Positions 10,113-21,473 of a stretch of 64,000 bases of DNA are shown in pieces (within the stretch, counting starts at the first letter, position 1; the number at the start of each line of letters is the position of its first letter). Both the position numbers and the translations under genes were made by a program. Source of the stretch: Elymus sibiricus (taxonomy: Eukaryota; Streptophyta; Magnoliopsida; Poales; Poaceae); contig CM077666.1 of assembly GCA_039707655.1 (NCBI GenBank), positions 398,927,886 through 398,991,885 of the forward strand. The letters run 5' to 3'. The notes under the pieces are model-generated. The model was not told where the DNA came from and did no database searches. It saw only the letters and a list, made by a program, of their open reading frames with translations.

Positions 10113-11042
10113 CGCGACCAACCTCGTGAGGCCGCCTGGAGCGACCAGCCTCGTGAGGCGAATCCTCAGGCCAATGCCGCTCTTCAGCCGCTGCTGCCGC
10201 CACTCCAGAGGAACGACGTCAACCAGCCTGACGAGGGCGCTGGGGGCTACCAGGAGCCTCGCGCGGTTGCCTGCATCCTTGGCGGGGCTCAGGCCCCCGC
10301 GTGCAACTGCCACTTCAAGCAGTTCTCTCGCGAGGTGAATGCCGCCCTCCCGAGGCCAGAGGCCTCGCGGCGTCTCAAGTGGTTGCAGTACGCCATCACC
10401 TTCAACTCCAAGGACCACCCCAAGTCCACGGCCTCCGCAGGCGTGCTCCTCATGCTGTGCACTCCCACCATCAGCAACGTCACGGTCACCAAGACCCTCA
10501 TCGACGGGGGTGCCGGCCTCAACGTGATCTCCATCGAGACCTTCGAGATGCTCCAAGTGCCCTACGACCAGCTGATGCCGACCAGGCTCTTCTCCGGAGT
10601 GACCCATGGCTCCACCATCCCACTGGGGCAAGTGCGCCTCCCCGTCACCTTTGGCACCCGCAAGAACTACCACACCGAGCTCAGCGACTTCGACGTGGCG
10701 CACATCGGCCTGCCTTACAACGCCATCTTGGGCTACCCAGCTCTCACCAAGTTCATGGCGGCGACCCACCACGCCTACAACGTCCTCAAGATGCCTGGCA
10801 GCGGCGGCATCATCACTGTCACCTGCGAAGAGAAGGACGCGAACTGCTCCCTGGAGCATGCTTACAAGGCTGCCACTGTCGCGCATCCGGCTGACGAGGA
10901 CGCGGCCGAGCCTCCTGAGGCCGCGCCCGCGAAGAAGAAGCAGTTGTTCTCTCAGGACCGTGCCGAGACGAAGAAGGTATCGGTGGACGGCAGCGGCTTC
11001 GGCCCTGCCTTCACCATCGGCGCTAGCCTTCCTCCTGCATAG
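10113..11042 (+). pseudogene. retroviral-type aspartic protease region
   Basis: This region continues the last gag frame across the TAG at 10110-10112. The active-site motif LIDGGAGLNVIS lies at about 10498-10533, and the second protease block HIGLPYNAILGYPALTKF at about 10702-10755. These are typical of Gypsy pepsin-like proteases that mature Gag-Pol. The protease frame itself is open from about 10335 to 11042, but it is fused to broken gag and ends in TAG before RT, so it is inactive in context. Confidence 0.75.
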
Positions 11043-11480
11043 GAAAGCGCGCTCATCACCTTCCTTCGGGCAAACTCAGATGTTTTCGCCTAGAAAGCAT
11101 CTGACTTGTCTGGTGTGCCGAGGGAGGTGATCGAGCACCACTTAGCGGTGTGCCCCAATGCACGCCCCGTCAAGCAGAAAGCACGGCGCTAGGCGCCAGA
11201 GAAGCAAGATTTCATCGTCAAGGGAGTTCAGAAGCTCCAGGAAGCTGGGGTCGTTCGCGAGGTGCGCCATCCCGAATGGCTCGCCAACCCAGTCGTCGTC
11301 CCCAAGAAGGGTGGCAAGGAGCGCATGTGCGTCGACTTCATCAGCCTCAACAAGTTCTGCCCTCAGGACCCCTTCCAGCTGCCGCGAATCGGCCAGGGCG
11401 TTGGCCCCGCCGTAGGCGGCATGCGCATGCCCTTCGGCCTGAGGAACACCGGCGCCTCTTTCCAGAGGCTGGCGCCCCTC
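11043..11480 (+). pseudogene. reverse transcriptase remnant, core deleted
   Basis: In the same frame as the protease come EVIEHHLAVCP, GVVREVRHPEWLANPVVVPKK and RMCVDFISLNKFCPQDPFQLP, the N-terminal fingers of Gypsy RT. Two more TAG codons lie near 11091 and 11190. After PRI the frame jumps straight to MPFGLRNTGASFQRL. The catalytic region that normally lies between these blocks is deleted. Beyond 11480 the similarity is lost. RNase H and the rest of RT are absent. Confidence 0.75.
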
Positions 11481-11699
11481 GTGCCAGGGCCTCGTGAGCC
11501 CCCTGCTCCTCGCGAGCCCCCTGGCCCCGGAGGAGCGGACTCCCTTGGCGCGCCTCGCCAAGCGGTCTGACGTCACCCCAGCGCGGTCCTGCCAGGTGCG
11601 TCCGACGCGTCGCCTCGCGCGGCCCACACTCCTTCTCGCCGCGCCTCCCGCGCCCTCGCTCCCGGAACCCTTCCGCCAAGGTGATTTTGTTTAAATGAA

Positions 11700-12120
11700 G
11701 CTGAGGGCGCCCCACGGGCTGCACCAACCTCAAGCTGATCCGTGCCGGACACGGTAGCCTAGCCCCTATCCTTTTGGTTGTGTAATGGGTTTTGCTGATT
11801 TCACCCTGATGAGTTATGTTACCTGCTTAATTACCTGTTAAGTTCGATGCCGACCGGAGAGCGCCACATGCTCGCGACCCCTCCCTTGGCCGATTCCGTG
11901 AGCGGGGGCTAGGCACGGTGCCTGTGCTCGGGTCCATCCCTGCAGTGCCACCAAATCCAAGAGACTGAGCTCTGGCTCGCGGGCCTGCTCCCATGCACGT
12001 CACCTCACCAAGGTCCTTGGTGCCTTATCTCCTCACGCAACGGCCACAGGCGAGTTAGCGAGCGCGTGCCGCTCCCCCCATTGTGAAATCTGTCGACATG
12101 CAGTCCCTCAGGAGGCGAGC
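11700..12120 (+). repeat. copy A of a 3'-region repeat placed inside pol
   Basis: This block starts with 'ggcgccccacgggctgcacc' and 'cgtgccggacacgg', and continues with 'gtgcctgtgctcgggtc' and 'tctggctcgcgggcctgctc'. It is homologous to 12905-13400 in the 3' untranslated region of the same element. It separates the RT remnant from the integrase remnant, a place where such sequence does not belong. Confidence 0.65.
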
Positions 12121-12254
12121 TGCGCGAGGACCTCGCGGGCGACCTCTCGCCCGCACCACCCACGGGCGCGCCAGACTGCGGCCCGGCCTCAGGAGCCTGC
12201 CTGCTGCTGGCGCTGGAGCCTCAAGCGGATAGCTGGGCCACAGAGTTCAAGGCT

Positions 12255-12716
12255 TACTTGCTTCGCGGCACCCTCCCGGAGAAAGACTCAGAAGCAGAGC
12301 GCGTGGCCCGGTAGGCCACCGCTTACTGCGCTGAGGCGGTCCTCCCACTGGAGCTTAAGCACGGCTCCCCGCGAGTCCTTGCCTTCGACGAGGCGCGTCA
12401 GGACGGCTCACGGGAGACCGATCTGCTGCTCCTCGAGGAGGGCTGCCACCAGGCCGCCATTCGCACCGCGAGGTACCAGCAGGCCTTGCGTCGCTACCAC
12501 AGTCGCAGCATCCGCCCTTGCACTCTCGAAGTCGGCGACCTCGTCCTGCGCAGGATCCTCTCCAGAGAGGGGCTCCACAAACTCTCACCTATGTGGGAAG
12601 GTCCTTTCAGGGTTACTCGTGTCTCCAGGCCCGACTCAGCCCGGCTGGAGACGGAGGGCGGAGTTCCTGTGCCTAACGCCTGGAACATCCAACACCTCCG
12701 CAAGTTCTACCCATGA
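12255..12716 (+). pseudogene. integrase remnant with C-terminal domain
   Basis: The frame opens with AYLLRGTLPEKDSEAERVAR, which resembles the link between RNase H and integrase. It then jumps to AEAVLPLELKHGSPRV and runs through the integrase C-terminal module: LEVGDLVLRRI, KLSPMWEGPFRVTRV and PNAWNIQHLRKFYP, then stop. The zinc-binding HHCC domain and the DDE core are missing, and a TAG lies near 12313. The tail is well preserved but cannot catalyse integration. Confidence 0.75.
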
Positions 12717-12904
12717 CCCTCACGCGTACGAATGAAATGGGGATGTACACGCCCCGGAGCCTCTCATTGCGTTCGCCTGATGGGCCCGTGAGAGCTCCCG
12801 CCCACGCCCAAGTGGAAGCCCCATGCTCCGCGCTGGCGGAACGATCGACCCGCGATCATACCCACACCCCTGTGGAAGCCCCATGCTCTGCGATGGCGAA
12901 ACAA

Positions 12905-13400
12905 TCAACTGAGGGTACCCCACGGGCTGCACCAACCTCAACCTGACCCGTGCCGGACATGGCAGCACTCTTTTTCTCATTTTGATGTGTAATTGAGGGC
13001 GCCCCATGGGTTGCACCAACCTCAAGCTGACCCGTGCCGGACACGGCAGCCGCATCTTGTTTTAGTTATGTAATGGGTTGCTATCTTACTTCAGTAAAGC
13101 TCGGTTTCTTACATGGCGTTTCATTTTGTCCTTGCCTCGCGAGCCTCGCGCACTCACGACGTCCCTCATGAGCCTCACACGAGTGGGGCTGGACACGGTG
13201 TCTGTGCTCGGGTCAGTCCCAGCAGCGCTGAAAAACCCAAGCAACTGGGCTCTGGCTCGTGGGTCTGCTCCCGTGCACGCCACCCCACCAAGGTTCTTGG
13301 TGTCTTGTCTCCTCGCGTAATGCCCATGAGCGAATCGACGAGCGTGTGCTGCTCCCCTGCCGTTAAGTACTCTACATGCAGTTATCTCAGGAGCAGGTTC
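12905..13400 (+). repeat. copy B of the 3'-region repeat, with internal tandem units
   Basis: Two tandem units begin near 12914 and 12998, each with 'ccccacgggctgcacc'-like starts and 'cgtgccggaca-ggcagc' ends. They are followed by 'gtgtctgtgctcgggtcagt' and 'tctggctcgtgggtctgctc'. The whole is homologous to 11700-12120. 12775-12910 holds a smaller pair built on 'gtggaagccccatgctc'. Non-coding 3' region of the Tat-like element. Confidence 0.65.
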
Positions 13401-14041
13401 CCGAAAAGGCCTCGCGAGGATGCCTCGCGAGGTGGCCCCCTCCGGGCCTCAGGAAGCCAGCAGGCCCCGCCTCGGGAGCTAACCCTCGGCGGCCATCTCA
13501 ACAGGAGATCTCGCGAGCGGAACCCTCACGAGGCGTACCCTACGAGAGATGGCCCACCAGACACTACCTTGTACAGAGCTAAGTCTGACTACCTCGCGAG
13601 ACGCCCTTACCGTCACTCAAGCTCTCTCTCCCCTCGCGATCCCGCTGGGCGCTAGCATTTTTTCTTCTGCGTAAGCCGCTTGCACGTCAAAGGGGGGCTC
13701 CCTGAGCATCGCACCTCAGGAGCCCTCACTAGCTCCCGGTGCCCCTCACCTCCTGGCCTTGTCCCGGCATCGCGACCGGACATACCAGTGGCGGCTGAGG
13801 CCCGCTCGGGGGCTGGGTCCTGACGGCGTAGAGCGCTGAGGCAAACAAAGAAAAAAAACCAGCCTCACGAGAGGACTTTGGGAGGGAATGCATACACCCC
13901 GAATCACAAAAGCATTAAGTTAAACATAGAAGATACTGTTTTCATGCCCCCGCGGGGCTACATCGGTTCAATGCAGGAAAATAAAAAGAAGGAAAAGGCC
14001 TAGGCGAGGCGCCGTCACCCCCAAGACTCCAGCACGGGCGC
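13401..14041 (+). other. 3' region of the Tat-like element, no gene
   Basis: GC-rich DNA with repeated 'ctcgcgag' words; no domain recognised in either strand. It is interrupted at 14041 by the nested element and resumes at 21474. Confidence 0.5.
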
Positions 14042-15731
14042 TGATACGTCTCCAATGTATCTATAATTTATGAAGTATTCATGCCATGTTTATTATAGTT
14101 TTGTATGATTTTGGTGCACTTTTATATGGCTTTTATATGATTTTCATGGACTAACATATTGACCTAGTGCCTAGTGCTAGTTGTTGTTTTCTGCTTGTTT
14201 TTGGTTTTCCAGAAAATCCATATCAAATGAAGTCCAAATGCAGCGAAACTTTTTGACGATTTTTTCTGGAACATAAGAGACACTAGAAGCTTCGGGAGGT
14301 GGCCAGAAGACCCACAGGGGCCCCACGAGCCACCAAGGCGCGCCACCCCCCCCCCCTCCCAGACGCGCCCGGGTGCCTCGTGGGCCCCCTGTAGCCCCTC
14401 TTCGCGTGATTCCAATGCCAAAACATCATATATATTCAGAAACCCCCGAAAGTTAACCTAGATAAGTTTTTACGCCGCCGAAGCCTCTGTACCTCCACGA
14501 TCTAATCTACAGCCCTTTTCTGGCACCCTGCCGGAGGGGAGAATCATCAGCGGAGGCCATCTTCATCATCCCGACGGTCTCCATGACGAGGAGGGAGTAG
14601 TTCACCCTCGGGGCTGAGGGTTTGTACCAGTAGCTATGTGTTTTATCTCTCTCTCTCTCTCTCATGTTCTTGATTTGGCACGATCTTGATGTACAGCGAG
14701 CTTTGTTAATATAGTTGGATCATATGGTGTTTCTTCCCTCTCTATCCTTGTTGGGATGAATCGAATCTTTTCCCTTTGAGGTTTTGTTATTGTCGGATTG
14801 AATATTTCAGATTTGAGAACACTTGATGTATGTCTTGCATATGAATACCCGTGGTGACAATGGGGTATTATATTGATTCTCTTGATATATGTTTTGGCAC
14901 TCAACTCGCGGATTCCCGCGATGACATTGGGGTAATCTATGCATATGGGTTGATGCACGTTTTCATTATCTTTTCTCCGATAGAAACTTTGGGGTGCTCC
15001 TTGAAGTTCTTTGTGTTGGATTGAATATTATGAATCTGAAGTTGTTTGATGCATATCGAATAATCAACTCACGGATACTTGTGGTGACATTGGAGTATCT
15101 AGGTGACATTAGGGTTGGTTGATGTGTTTCATATGGTGTTATTTTAGTACGAACTCTAGGGCTATTCGTGACACTTGTAGGGATGGCTCAATAGATTGAT
15201 CGGAAAGGATAACTTTGAGGTGGTTTCGTACCCTACAACAATTTCTATCTTATGTTCTCCGTGAATAGGAACTTTGGAGTGATTCTTTGTCGCACGTTGA
15301 GGGATGGTTATATGATCCAATTATGTTAGCATTGTTGAGAGATTGCACTAGTGAAAGTATGAACCATAGGCCTTGTTTTTAAGCATTGCAATACCGTTTG
15401 TGCTCACTTTTGTTACTTGCTACCTTGCTGTTTTTATATTTTCAGATTACAAAAACCTATATCTACTATCCATACTACACTTTTATCACCATCTCTTCGC
15501 CGAACTAGTGCACCTATACAATTTACCATTTTATTGGGTGTGTTGGGGACACAAGAGATTTCTTGTATTTGGTTGCAGGGTTGTTTGAGAGATACCATCT
15601 TCAACCTACGCCTCCCATGGATTGATAAACCTTAGGTCATCCACTTGAGGGGAAATTGCTACTGTCCTACAAAACTCTGCGCTTGGAGGCCCAACACGAG
15701 TCTACAAGAATAAGTTGTGTAGTAGACATCA
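14042..15731 (+). repeat. 5' LTR of the non-autonomous element
   Basis: 1,690 bp. It contains a (CT)n run at about 14648-14663. Compared with the 3' LTR it has about 30 extra bases near 14497-14530, which look deleted from the 3' copy between short 'acc' repeats. Confidence 0.9.
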
Positions 15732-15741
15732 AGCTCTTTTC

Positions 15742-15759
15742 TGGCGCCGTTGCCGGGGA
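15742..15759 (+). other. primer-binding site, tRNA-Asp type
   Basis: TGGCGCCGTTGCCGGGGA lies 10 bases after the 5' LTR, as in Athila-group elements. Confidence 0.8.
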
Positions 15760-15958
15760 GGTGAGTGCTTGAAGGTATATCTTTAGATCTTGCAATCAAA
15801 TCTTTTAGTTTCTTGTTTATCACTAGTTTGGTTTTATAAAAAGAAAACTACAAAAAAATGGAATTGAGGTTGCCTCATATTATTCATCTTTATAATGTCT
15901 TCCATGAAAATGATGGAAAGGAAAATTGTGCTCAATTGATAGAAGAAGAATTCATAAA

Positions 15959-16792
15959 ATGTTTGGCATAAAATCTTTGAATGATGAGCATGATTGCAAT
16001 GAAATTAGTATGAATTCTTTGAATATCCATGATGCTAATGATATGCAAAGCCATAAGCTTGGGGATGCTATATTTTATGAAGATGATATTTTTACTCCCC
16101 CAAGTTTTGATGAGCAAAATTATTATGACAATTGCATGCCTCCTATTTATGATGATTATATTGATGAAAGTGGATTTGGAGAGGTCACAACTTTATTTAA
16201 TGATGATTCCACTATTTTGGAAGAGGTTTCAATTGATTATGACAACAAAGTTGCTATCTATGATGATTATTGTGATGACATGTATGCTATAAAGAATAAT
16301 GATAACCATGAAACTTGTCATCATGATTTTAAATTTCAATTGGATTATGCCAATCAAGTATCTCATGATAGTTATTTTGTTGAGCTTGCTCCCACTATTA
16401 TGAATGAGAATAAATTTGCTTGTGTGGAGAGTAATAAAAATTCTATGCTTATGTATCATGACAAGAATGCTTTGTGTGATGGATATATTGTTGAATTTCT
16501 TCATGATGCTACTGAAAATTATTATGAGAGAGGATCATATGCTTGTAGGAGTTGCAATAATATCAAGTTTCCTCTCTATGCATTGAAAGTTTTGAAGTTA
16601 TGCTTGTTTTGCCTTCCTATGCTAGTTGATTCTTACTTCCATAAACTATTTGCTCACAAAATCCCTATGCATAGGAAGTGGGTTAGGCTTAAATGTGCTA
16701 GTCATATGCTTCATGATGCACTCTTTGTGTTTCAATTCTTTACTTTTATGTGTGCATCGTTAAAATCATCATGCCTAGCTAAAAGGCATTAA
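15959..16792 (+). CDS. acidic ORF of the non-autonomous Athila-like element
   Basis: No known domain. From ATG 15959 (MFGIKSLNDEHDCNE) the 277-residue product is strongly acidic (clusters such as YEDDIFTPPSFDEQNYYDN and MPPIYDDYIDESGFGE). It becomes hydrophobic and Cys/His-containing near the end (KLCLFCLPMLVDSYFHKLF). Codon use is AT-rich, unlike the GC-rich host genes nearby. Another frame opens at ATG 15858 (MELRLPHIIHLYNVF) and stops at about 15968, just as this one begins. The two probably formed one protein now split by a frameshift near 15965. The ORF replaces gag-pol; its role, if any, is unknown. Confidence 0.5.
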   Translation: MFGIKSLNDEHDCNEISMNSLNIHDANDMQSHKLGDAIFYEDDIFTPPSFDEQNYYDNCMPPIYDDYIDESGFGEVTTLFNDDSTILEEVSIDYDNKVAIYDDYCDDMYAIKNNDNHETCHHDFKFQLDYANQVSHDSYFVELAPTIMNENKFACVESNKNSMLMYHDKNALCDGYIVEFLHDATENYYERGSYACRSCNNIKFPLYALKVLKLCLFCLPMLVDSYFHKLFAHKIPMHRKWVRLKCASHMLHDALFVFQFFTFMCASLKSSCLAKRH

Positions 16793-16859
16793 AGAAAAGC
16801 ACTTGTTGGGAGACAACCCAATACTTATACCTACTGTTTTTGTGTGTCCACATGATTAA

Positions 16860-18310
16860 TCTACTGTATTAATCATGTTTTATATGTTTTCTTTCAATAA
16901 TGTGCCTAGTAAATCCTTTGGGATAGTGTGGATACTTGTTGATTTGATTCTGTGCAAAAACAGAAACTTTTGCGTCCAGTGCTGGAATTTCTATTCTGTA
17001 CTGGAGCGTGAAAAAATTCTGAAATGTTTACACAGTATTGGGTTACAAATTGTTTACGTTGTCCTAATTTTTCAGAATTTTTGGAGGTACATAATTATGG
17101 TTTTTAAATCCCTTACTACACGCTGTTCTGTTTTTTGATAGATTCTGTTTTCGGTGCATAGTTTGCTTGTTTTAGTGTTTCCATAGCTTATATTGAGTAA
17201 TATAAATTGTGGAAATGATAGAATACAGTAGGAATTATGTGAGAACAATTATTAATCTTGTCTTAACACTACCTAAGTGGATTATTTATTTTTATCATAC
17301 TAACCTATCTCACGAAGTTCCGTTAAGTTTTGTGTGATTGAAGTTTTTGAGTTTTGGGTGAGATATCGATATAAGGAGAATAAGGAGCGGCAAGACCCTA
17401 AGCTTGGGGATGCCCAAGGCACCCCAAGATAATATTCAAGGAACACCCAAGCAACTAAGCTTGGGGATGCCCCGGAAGGCATCCCCTCTTTCGTCTTCAA
17501 CACTATCGGTAACCTCACTCGGAGCTATATTTTTATTCGTCACATAATATGAGTTTTGCTTGGAGCATCATTTTTTTTATTGAGATTTGCTTGATGTTAT
17601 CAATAATCATGTTTTGTATCTTTTAGTTAAATAAAATGCCAATTATAGCCTTTACCATGCTCAGTTTGCAAGTTCATGTGTTGCTGTTTGAAAACAGAAA
17701 GTTTTCTGTTATGTCCAGAATATTCCTGAATAGTCAGAACATGATAAAAATCTGAAATTTTTACAATGTAAGCATGCATGAGTTCTCTGTCACGTGGTAA
17801 TGTTTCAGAATTTTTGGAGTTAGGAAAGTATGGATTCTTATTCACCCTTTACAGACTATCCTGTTTTGGCAGATTGTTGTTATAGTTGCATTGTTTGTAT
17901 ATGTTTGCTTGTTTAATGTTTCTATTTAAGGATAGGAGTATTAAATATGCAGAGGCATCTAGTATGCAATGTTTAATTATAATTTTTGTGATTTGCTACA
18001 GTAGATAATGTTAAGGTCTTGAGTTGATTTATACTAACTTATCTCACGAGTTCATGTTGAGTTTTGTGTGGATGAAGTTTTTAAGATTTAGGAGAAACTG
18101 TGATATGAGAGGAATTAAGGAGACACAAGAGCTCAAGCTTGGGGATTCCCAAGGCATCCCAAGTTAATATTTCAAGAAGTCTCAAGCATCTAAGCTTGGG
18201 GATGCCCCGGTAGGCATACCACCTTTCTTCTTCAACAACTATCGGTCAGTTTTGGTTGAGCCTAAGTTTTTGCTTCTTCACATGATATGTGCTATTCTTG
18301 GAATGTCATT
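16860..18310 (+). repeat. two degenerate internal repeats of about 700 bp with hairpins
   Basis: The unit at about 16860-17590 recurs at about 17600-18310. Shared words in order are 'aatcatgttt', 'aacagaaa', 'tttcagaatttttggag', 'gtttgcttgttt', 'acctatctcacga-gtt', 'gcttggggatgcccc' and 'ttcttcaaca'. Each unit holds two copies of AAGCTTGGGGAT, also found at the polypurine tract. Around 17463 GGGGATGCC-CCGGAA-GGCATCCCC makes a perfect 9-bp stem; the second copy has lost pairing. Non-coding. Confidence 0.6.
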
Positions 18311-19806
18311 TTATTTTGTTTTCTTTTCTGTTTGAATAAAATACTCAATATCTGAAATTTTTAAAATGAGAGAGAGTCCTCACATAGCTACCTATTTACT
18401 TAACTACTCATTTGATCTTCACTTATATCTTTTTGGAGTAGTTTGTCATTTACTCTTGTTCTTCACTAATATCCTATGAGTAAATTGTTGAAATGAATTG
18501 AATATCATAAAGTTGAAATTTATATGCTTCATATGCTTGTCCCATGGGGAGTAGTGACTTCACATACAAGAAGTATAAGTGGTAAAATTTATTGAAAGTT
18601 AACAATCATAGCATTGGTCACTTGAACAATTCATGAAAGAATTTTGAGGAAGAGAAATTTCACATATAAATATACTATCTTGGACATCTTCTATGATTGT
18701 GAGCCCCCATTAATTATTTTCAAGCTTGATCAAGTAGTTGACGTTGGACAAGGAAGACAACGTAATGAGTTATGTTTGTTTATATTCACATAGAAGTTAT
18801 ATTGTCATGGATCCTCTAACATGTGGTGCTTGCTTAGGATCTTTTGCTAGCCAAAAATTCGTACTAAGTAGAGATACTACTTGTGCATCCAAAAACCCTT
18901 AAACCCAGTTTCTTCCCATGAGTGTCCACCATATCTTCCTATGGATTGAATAAGATCCTTCAAGTAAGTTGTCATCGGTGCAAAAAGCAATAAAAATTGC
19001 TCCTAAAATATGTATGATCTTTTATTGCAAGGGAAAATAAGCGTTGTACGAACTTGTGATAGTAAAGAAATAAAAGCGACGGACTGCATAATAAAGGTTG
19101 CTATCACAAGGGGCAATATAACGTGACGTTCCTTTGCATTAAGGGCTTGTGCATCCAACAACAAAAAGCGCATGACAACCTCTGCTTCCCTCTGCGAAGG
19201 GCCTATCTTTTACTTTTATGCATTTACTTTTATGCAAGAGTCAATATTATTTCTTCTCGTTTCAACCTCAATTATTCTCTAGTTGGCAAGCATCATGTGG
19301 TAGGGAAAGATCCAGACACATATATCCAGTTGAATATAGATGATCATGAGTTATTATTGTTGACATTATCCCTGAGATAAATAAGTTGGGAGGCGAAACA
19401 TTAAGCCCCTATCTTCCTATGTGTTTGACTAAAACAGTTTGCTCTAAAAATATGCTTTGAGTGTCAACAATCATGGAAGACTAAAAGATGGTTGAGTATG
19501 TGGAATTTGCTAGATCAAAGCTCTTACATAGACCCTTCCTGAAAATAAGATGAATTGCAATTGTTTGATGACTGAGAACATAGTTTGTTAGTTTTCAAGA
19601 AAGTTTATGGCCTATACTTTAAACATGTGAATAGCTTGCTACTTGATCATGAGAAGTTTTATGAGATGAGCTACTGATTATGATATGTATTGATGCTAGA
19701 AAAAGTGATTGAAATTATCATTGATCAAACTTATGCAATATGCTAGCATTCACACTTCATAAATTATTTCTTTTATCATTTACCTACTCGAGGACGAGCA
19801 GGAATT
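18311..19806 (+). other. non-coding interior of the Athila-like element
   Basis: AT-rich DNA with no open frame of interest on either strand. It probably corresponds to an untranslated 3' region of a relative. It ends in 'ctcgaggacgagcagg', a typical lead-in to the polypurine tract in this group. Confidence 0.55.
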
Positions 19807-19820
19807 AAGCTTGGGGATGT
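19807..19820 (+). other. polypurine tract
   Basis: AAGCTTGGGGATGT directly precedes the 3' LTR. It is the site expected to prime plus-strand DNA synthesis. Confidence 0.65.
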
Positions 19821-21473
19821 TGATACGTCTCCAACGTATCTATAATTTATGAAGTATTCATGCCATGTTTATTATAGTTTTGTATGATTTTAGTGCACTT
19901 TTATATGGCTTTTATATGATTTTCATGGACTAACATATTGACCTAGTGCCCAGTGCCAGTTGTTGTTTTCTGCTTGTTTTTGGTTTTCCAGAAAATCCAT
20001 ATCAAATGAAGTCCAAATGCAGCGAAACTTTTTGATGATTTTTTCTGGAAAATAAGAGACAGTAGAAGCTTTGGGAGGTGGCCAGAAGACCCACAGGGGC
20101 CCCACGAGCCACCAGGGCGCGCCACCCCCCCCCCCCCAGGCGTGCCCTGGTGCCTCGTGGGCCCCCTGTGGCCCCTCTTCGCGTGATTCCAACGCCAAAA
20201 AATCATATATATTCAGAAACCCCTGAAAGTTAACCTAGATGAGTTTTTATGCCGCTGCAAGCCTCTGTACCCTGCCGGAGGGGGGAATCATCACCGGAGG
20301 CCATCTTCATCATCCCGGCGGTCTCCATGACGAGGAGGGAGTAGTTTACCCTCGGGGCTGAGGGTTTGTACCAGTAGCTATGTGTTTTATCTCTCTCTCT
20401 CGCGCGCGTTCTTGATTTGGCACGATCTTGATGTACCGCGAGCTTTGTTAATATAGTTGGATCATATGGTGTTTCTTCCCTCTCTATCCTTGTTGGGATG
20501 AATCGAATCTTTTCCCTTTGAGGTTTCGTTATTGTCAGATTGAATATTTCAGATTTGAGAACACTTGATGTATGTCTTGCATATGAATACCCGTGGTGAC
20601 AATGGGGTATTATATTGATTCACTTGATATATGTTTTGGCACTCAACTCGCGGATTCCCGCGGTGACATTGGGGTAATCTATGCATATGGGTTGATGCAC
20701 GTTTTCATTATCTTTTCTCCGATAGAAACTTTGGGGTGCTCCTTGAAGTTCTTTGTGTTGGATTGAATATTATGAATCTGAAGTTGTTTGATGCATATCG
20801 AATAATCAACTCACGGATACTTGTGGTGACATTGGAGTATCTAGGTGACATTAGGGTTGGTTGATGTGTTTCATATGGTGTTATTTTAGTACGAACTCTA
20901 GGGCTATTCGTGACACTTGTAGGGATGGCTCAATAGATTGATTGGAAAGGATAACTTTGAGGTGGTTTCGTACCCTACAACAATTTCTATCTTATGTTCT
21001 CCGCGAATAGGAACTTTGGAGTGATTCTTTGTCGCACGTTGAGGGATGGTTATATGATCCAATTATGTTAGCATTGTTGAGAGATTGCACTAGTGAAAGT
21101 ATGAACCCTAGGCCTTGTTTTTAAGCATTGCAATACCGTTTGTGCTCACTTTTGTTACTTGCTACCTTGCTGTTTTTATATTTTCAGAGTACAAAAACCT
21201 ATATCTACTATCCATACTACACTTTTATCACCAACTCTTCGTCGAACTAGTGCACCTATACAATTTACCATTGTATTGGGTGTATTGGGGACACAAGAGA
21301 TTTCTTGTATTTGGTTGTAGGGTTGTTTGAGAGATACCATCTTCAACCTACGCCTCCCACGGATTGATAAACCTTAGGTCATCCACTTGAGGGAAAATTG
21401 CTACTGTCCTACAAAACTCTGCGCTTGGAGGCCCAACACGAGTCTACAAGAATAAGTTGTGTAGTAGACATCA
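19821..21473 (+). repeat. 3' LTR of the non-autonomous element
   Basis: 1,653 bp, very similar to the 5' LTR with scattered transitions, a shorter CT run and one deletion of about 30 bp near 20270. Confidence 0.9.

Larger units (their letters stand above)
14042..21473 (+). mobile_element. non-autonomous Athila-like LTR retrotransposon, complete
   Basis: LTRs at 14042-15731 and 19821-21473 (TGATACGTCTCC...GTAGACATCA) are flanked by the duplication GGCGC (14037-14041 and 21474-21478). A tRNA-Asp-type PBS and a polypurine tract are in place. The 4.1-kb interior has one acidic ORF and long non-coding repeats, with no gag, protease, RT or integrase. It must therefore depend on proteins of a relative. 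LTR sequence of this type is common in Triticeae (Sabrina/WHAM-type; family name not certain). Confidence 0.9.

Noticed and set aside
9759..10886. Long minus-strand frame of 375 codons across gag-pro
   Set aside because: GC-rich antisense shadow. The plus strand carries recognisable gag and protease motifs, and the minus product has no domain.
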